Assembly (NCBI GenBank): GCA_902785575.1
Contig: CACZZF010000009.1
Coordinates: 40,440-104,439, forward strand
Source of the DNA: an uncultured Bacteroidia bacterium
Lineage (GTDB): Bacteria; Bacteroidota; Bacteroidia; Bacteroidales; UBA932
Direction: 5' to 3'
DNA: 64,000 nucleotides
A program made the position numbers and the translations under genes. Positions 61,001 through 64,000 of this stretch are shown here, in pieces. Under the pieces are notes generated by a model that was not told the DNA's origin, did no database searches, and was given only the letters and a program-made list of their open reading frames with translations. Each line of letters starts with the position of its first letter. The stretch's first letter is position 1.

Positions 61001-64000
61001 GTGAGAAAGGCGCTCAAGATATTCTGGTCTATTATCGTGACTATGGCGGTTCTGCTGTTCGCCGTGTGGCTTCTTATCCAGATGCCACCGGTGCAGACTT
61101 TCGTCGCCAAGAGAGTCACCCGGTCTCTTGAGGACAAATTCGGTGGCAAGATCGAGTTCTCCTCTGTCCATCTCAAGCCTTTCAATGCCCTTATCCTGAA
61201 AGATGTCAGGCTGGTCGATGATGATCCTCCCGTGACTCCGGGAGGTGAAGTACTCGACACCCTGGCCAAAGCCCAGTCCATTACGGCGACCTTCTCAATA
61301 AAGGGCTTATTCAAAAAAGAGGGATTGCACTTAGGCAAAGTCTCTGTGGGCGGAGCATCCTTCACATATGTATCAGAAGAGCGTGGATCCAATATCAAAC
61401 GGTTCTTCGGCTCGTCCGGGAAAGAAAAAGAGAAGGAAAAGAAAGAGATGGGGAGCCTTTTCGACGCTGAAAAGGTGCAGGTGAGCGATTTCCGGTTCAG
61501 ATTGGTGAATCTCAAACATCCAAGGCCTTCCGAAGAGGGCGGGATAAACTGGACTGACCTGGATATCACCGTCCATGATCTTGAAGCCAAGGACCTCAAT
61601 CTGTCCAACGGATATATGAAGGGAGAGGTGGAGCGCCTCTCCGCCACTGAGAGGAGCGGCTACCATATCAACTCTTTATCCGGGAAAACGACTGTAGGAG
61701 GCGGTGCGGCCATTGTCGAGAACCTCAAAATGACCGACGATTGGTCGGACATCCGAATGGACGAGTACCACATGAGGTACCATGACATCTACTCTTTCAA
61801 CGAGTTCCTTGATGAGGTCAGTATCGGAGGAACCATACGGAACAGCATAATCGATTTCAAGAGTCTCAGCTACTTCTCTACGGCTTTAAAACCAATGAAC
61901 GTAAGGTTCAATGTGGCAAAGGCCTTTGTCGACGGGCCCGTCAGTGACCTGGGGATCGACAGGGTTGAGTTCTTGGAGACCGGAAGTGGGGTCAGCGGAA
62001 AAGCGGAGGGCCGCATCACGGGACTGCCGGACATAAACACCACTGTTTTAGACTTTTGGGTGGAGGATTTGGATTTCTCGACCGACGGGCTCGGAAAATT
62101 CGTGGGTGGTTTCGCCCCCTCAGCGAAATTGTCCTTGGGCAAATTCGCTCCTGGTGAGAGGATCACTTTCGACGGAAATGTTTTAGGGACCCTAAACAAT
62201 CTCGCCGTTAGCGGAAGAGCGGACACCAAAGCCTCCGGCTCCATCAAGACCGACCTCAGGATGAGAGACCTGATAAAAAATTCAGGAAGCATGGTATTCG
62301 CCGGATCATTTGCCGCCAATTCTTTGAATTTAGGGTCGATCGCCGGAATAGACAAAATTGGGGAGGCCACGATGCGTGGAGCGGTCACTGCCACATTGGC
62401 GAAGAAAGGAGGCATTGACCTTAAAATCGACTCAATTCTGATCGACAAGTTCAAGGCGCTGGATTATGAATATTCCAATATTATGGCCGCCGGAACATAT
62501 TCAGACGAGGCCTTCGACGGACGTCTTATCTGCAGCGATCCCAACCTTAACCTTTTGTTCCAGGGAATATTCACATTATCAGACAATACGAGCAACGGCC
62601 TCTATAAGTTCTATGCCGACATCGGATACGCTGACCTGCAAGCCCTTGGCCTTGACAAACGAGGAGTATCCAAGGTCGCTGGCAGGGTTAACGCGAACTA
62701 TATGACCGTAGGGAAAGAGGATGTTATCGGAGACTTGGACGTGCTGGACATCGAGTTGGAGAATGCTCTCGGGAAATATGATGTAGGAGATGTCCGGATT
62801 CGATCCCATACTGGAGACGGGCTCCACAGGATCCGTCTCAACTCAAGTTTCGCCGACATCTCATACTCCGGCTCCAAGCCGTTTACAGGGATTGTCAAAG
62901 ACTTGAGGGAACTCACTGTGCTTGAGGAACTTCCCGTCCTTTGCAAAAACACGATCAAAACCTGGAACGGAGCCCGCTACGACGTGAGGCTGGACGTTCA
63001 CGACATCCGTGATGTTTTGTCATTCGCGATGCCTGGGCTTTATATCGCTGACAGCACAAAGGCAAGGCTCACTGTATCCGGAGAGGGAGACCTCAAGGCC
63101 ACTGTCCGGTCTTCCAGGATCGCTATGAAGAAGAACTATCTCCGCAACCTTGACCTGGCTTTTGACAACCGTGGAGGCAGTCTGAACGCCGCTTTGACCG
63201 GGTCGGAATTGGCCGTCGGAGGACTGCTGCTCAATAATGACCAGATTACTTTGTACGCCAATGACAACCACGTCGGGTTGGGTTGCTCTTACGACAACCA
63301 TGCGGAACTCACTGACAAGGGAGACATATTCCTTTCCGGAGATTTCTCCCGCGGATCTGATGGCCAGTTGCTCATTGATGGTAAGACACTTCCGTCCAGC
63401 ATTTGGTTCAACGCGCAACAATGGAAGATAAGTCCGTCCAACTTCAGTCTGGCCGGAAAAGATTTCTCCGTGGATAAACTGACCGCGGCCAGCGGAGGAC
63501 AGTCCATAAAAATAGGAGGAGGATTCTCTTCTTCCAAGAACGATACCCTCAACGTTGACCTGGTCAAATTCGACATGGGACTGGCCAATAAGATACTTGG
63601 GCAGGATCTCGGAATCAAAGGGCTGGCGACCGGCAGCGCGATGGTTACTTCTCCATGGAATAACAACGCCGGTCTCAACCTGTCGATCGGTTGCGACTCC
63701 GTCATGGTGGCGAACAGGGACGTTGGCAACTTGGATTTGAGCTGTGACATGGATGAGAACGGCATGCTCAATCTCCTGCTCAGGAACTCACTGGACGGGA
63801 AGAAGACCCTCGATGTCTCTGGAGGCTACTCGACAAATGACAAGACTCTTAACGTACTGGCTGACCTGGATGGTATGGACGCCGCATATATATCCCCATT
63901 CCTCGTATCGGTCTTCAGCGAGATAGGAGGACGTTTGGACGGTAAGGTACGGATCAGCGGTCCGACCAATGATCTCTCGTTCTCCTCGGAAGGCACAAGG
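61001..64000 (+). CDS. tamB: Translocation and assembly module protein TamB (N-terminal 1000 codons)
   Basis: The frame is open from a GTG at 61001 to the end of the window, exactly 1000 codons, and continues beyond. It opens with a basic segment and one membrane anchor (about 7-29, IFWSIIVTMAVLLFAVWLL) and an AsmA/TamB-like start (PPVQTFVAKRVTRSLEDKFGG). The rest is a long series of amphipathic beta-strands with repeats such as ISGPTNDL near the end, the look of the DUF490/TamB lipid-transfer groove. TamB spans the periplasm and moves phospholipids or helps insert outer-membrane proteins. I find no ATG that fits better than the GTG. Confidence 0.88.
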   Translation, partial: MRKALKIFWSIIVTMAVLLFAVWLLIQMPPVQTFVAKRVTRSLEDKFGGKIEFSSVHLKPFNALILKDVRLVDDDPPVTPGGEVLDTLAKAQSITATFSIKGLFKKEGLHLGKVSVGGASFTYVSEERGSNIKRFFGSSGKEKEKEKKEMGSLFDAEKVQVSDFRFRLVNLKHPRPSEEGGINWTDLDITVHDLEAKDLNLSNGYMKGEVERLSATERSGYHINSLSGKTTVGGGAAIVENLKMTDDWSDIRMDEYHMRYHDIYSFNEFLDEVSIGGTIRNSIIDFKSLSYFSTALKPMNVRFNVAKAFVDGPVSDLGIDRVEFLETGSGVSGKAEGRITGLPDINTTVLDFWVEDLDFSTDGLGKFVGGFAPSAKLSLGKFAPGERITFDGNVLGTLNNLAVSGRADTKASGSIKTDLRMRDLIKNSGSMVFAGSFAANSLNLGSIAGIDKIGEATMRGAVTATLAKKGGIDLKIDSILIDKFKALDYEYSNIMAAGTYSDEAFDGRLICSDPNLNLLFQGIFTLSDNTSNGLYKFYADIGYADLQALGLDKRGVSKVAGRVNANYMTVGKEDVIGDLDVLDIELENALGKYDVGDVRIRSHTGDGLHRIRLNSSFADISYSGSKPFTGIVKDLRELTVLEELPVLCKNTIKTWNGARYDVRLDVHDIRDVLSFAMPGLYIADSTKARLTVSGEGDLKATVRSSRIAMKKNYLRNLDLAFDNRGGSLNAALTGSELAVGGLLLNNDQITLYANDNHVGLGCSYDNHAELTDKGDIFLSGDFSRGSDGQLLIDGKTLPSSIWFNAQQWKISPSNFSLAGKDFSVDKLTAASGGQSIKIGGGFSSSKNDTLNVDLVKFDMGLANKILGQDLGIKGLATGSAMVTSPWNNNAGLNLSIGCDSVMVANRDVGNLDLSCDMDENGMLNLLLRNSLDGKKTLDVSGGYSTNDKTLNVLADLDGMDAAYISPFLVSVFSEIGGRLDGKVRISGPTNDLSFSSEGTR

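Overview
The window is from a member of the Bacteroidales (Bacteroidota), most likely an uncultured gut-type lineage of moderate GC. Evidence: a SusC/SusD outer-membrane pair, a fimbrillin-type lipoprotein, families largely confined to Bacteroidetes (DUF4301, DUF5683, helix-hairpin-helix secreted protein), and promoters built on the Bacteroidetes pattern TTTG-N19/20-TAnnTTTG (with a frequent TAnnTTCG variant). I cannot name a genus from sequence alone. No insertion sequence, phage, plasmid or CRISPR array was seen. The genome is compact: many genes abut or overlap at their 3' ends.

Layout. 1-3.5 kb: end of a GH78 rhamnosidase, a VanX-type dipeptidase and a DUF3863-like lipoprotein. 3.8-4.1 kb: three tRNA genes (Ser-CGA, Pro-AGG, Val-CAC). 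4.2-8.9 kb: a GHL10-like lipoprotein, then a minus-strand operon of hydrolase, inositol-monophosphatase-like enzyme, HD protein and glycerophosphodiesterase. 9-19.7 kb: FMN-binding protein, BaiN-type flavoprotein, SusC/SusD, MATE exporter, beta-helix protein, C69 dipeptidase. 19.7-26 kb: DUF4301 protein, a phosphate symporter fused to a PhoU-like domain and a DNA-binding domain, a minimal ABC pair, a 47-residue peptide gene, a fimbrillin-like lipoprotein and tRNA-Phe. 26-35 kb: priA, parA-parB-DUF5683-lytic transglycosylase, helix-hairpin-helix protein. 34.8-42.3 kb: a fused hpt-adk, a fused GH88-DUF2264, an acyltransferase/AMP-ligase pair, obgE and a PAP2 phosphatase. 42.2-47.5 kb: minus-strand operon tgt-lptF/G-uracil permease-dut-murF. 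47.6-64 kb: nucleoside transporter, zinc-ribbon protein, ssb, a probable structured non-coding RNA, rmlB-pdxA-rnhA opposite rmlD-rmlA-rmlC (dTDP-L-rhamnose synthesis), recG, a protein kinase fused to an AAA+ ATPase, DUF486 protein, rmuC and the first 1000 codons of tamB.

How the genes work together. Most of the window is housekeeping (replication restart, chromosome partition, nucleotide and cell-wall synthesis, envelope assembly) with glycan use scattered through it. The most unusual items are the Na/Pi symporter-PhoU-winged-helix fusion, whose own promoter carries an inverted repeat over the -33 box and which may be a membrane-tethered phosphate-responsive regulator; the kinase-AAA+ fusion; an orphan promoter-terminator unit at about 49.93-50.14 kb that looks like a structured RNA; a tRNA-Pro with an AGG anticodon; and seamless Hpt-Adk and GH88-DUF2264 fusions. 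Many -7 boxes lie only 4-7 bases before the start codon, suggesting frequent leaderless mRNAs.
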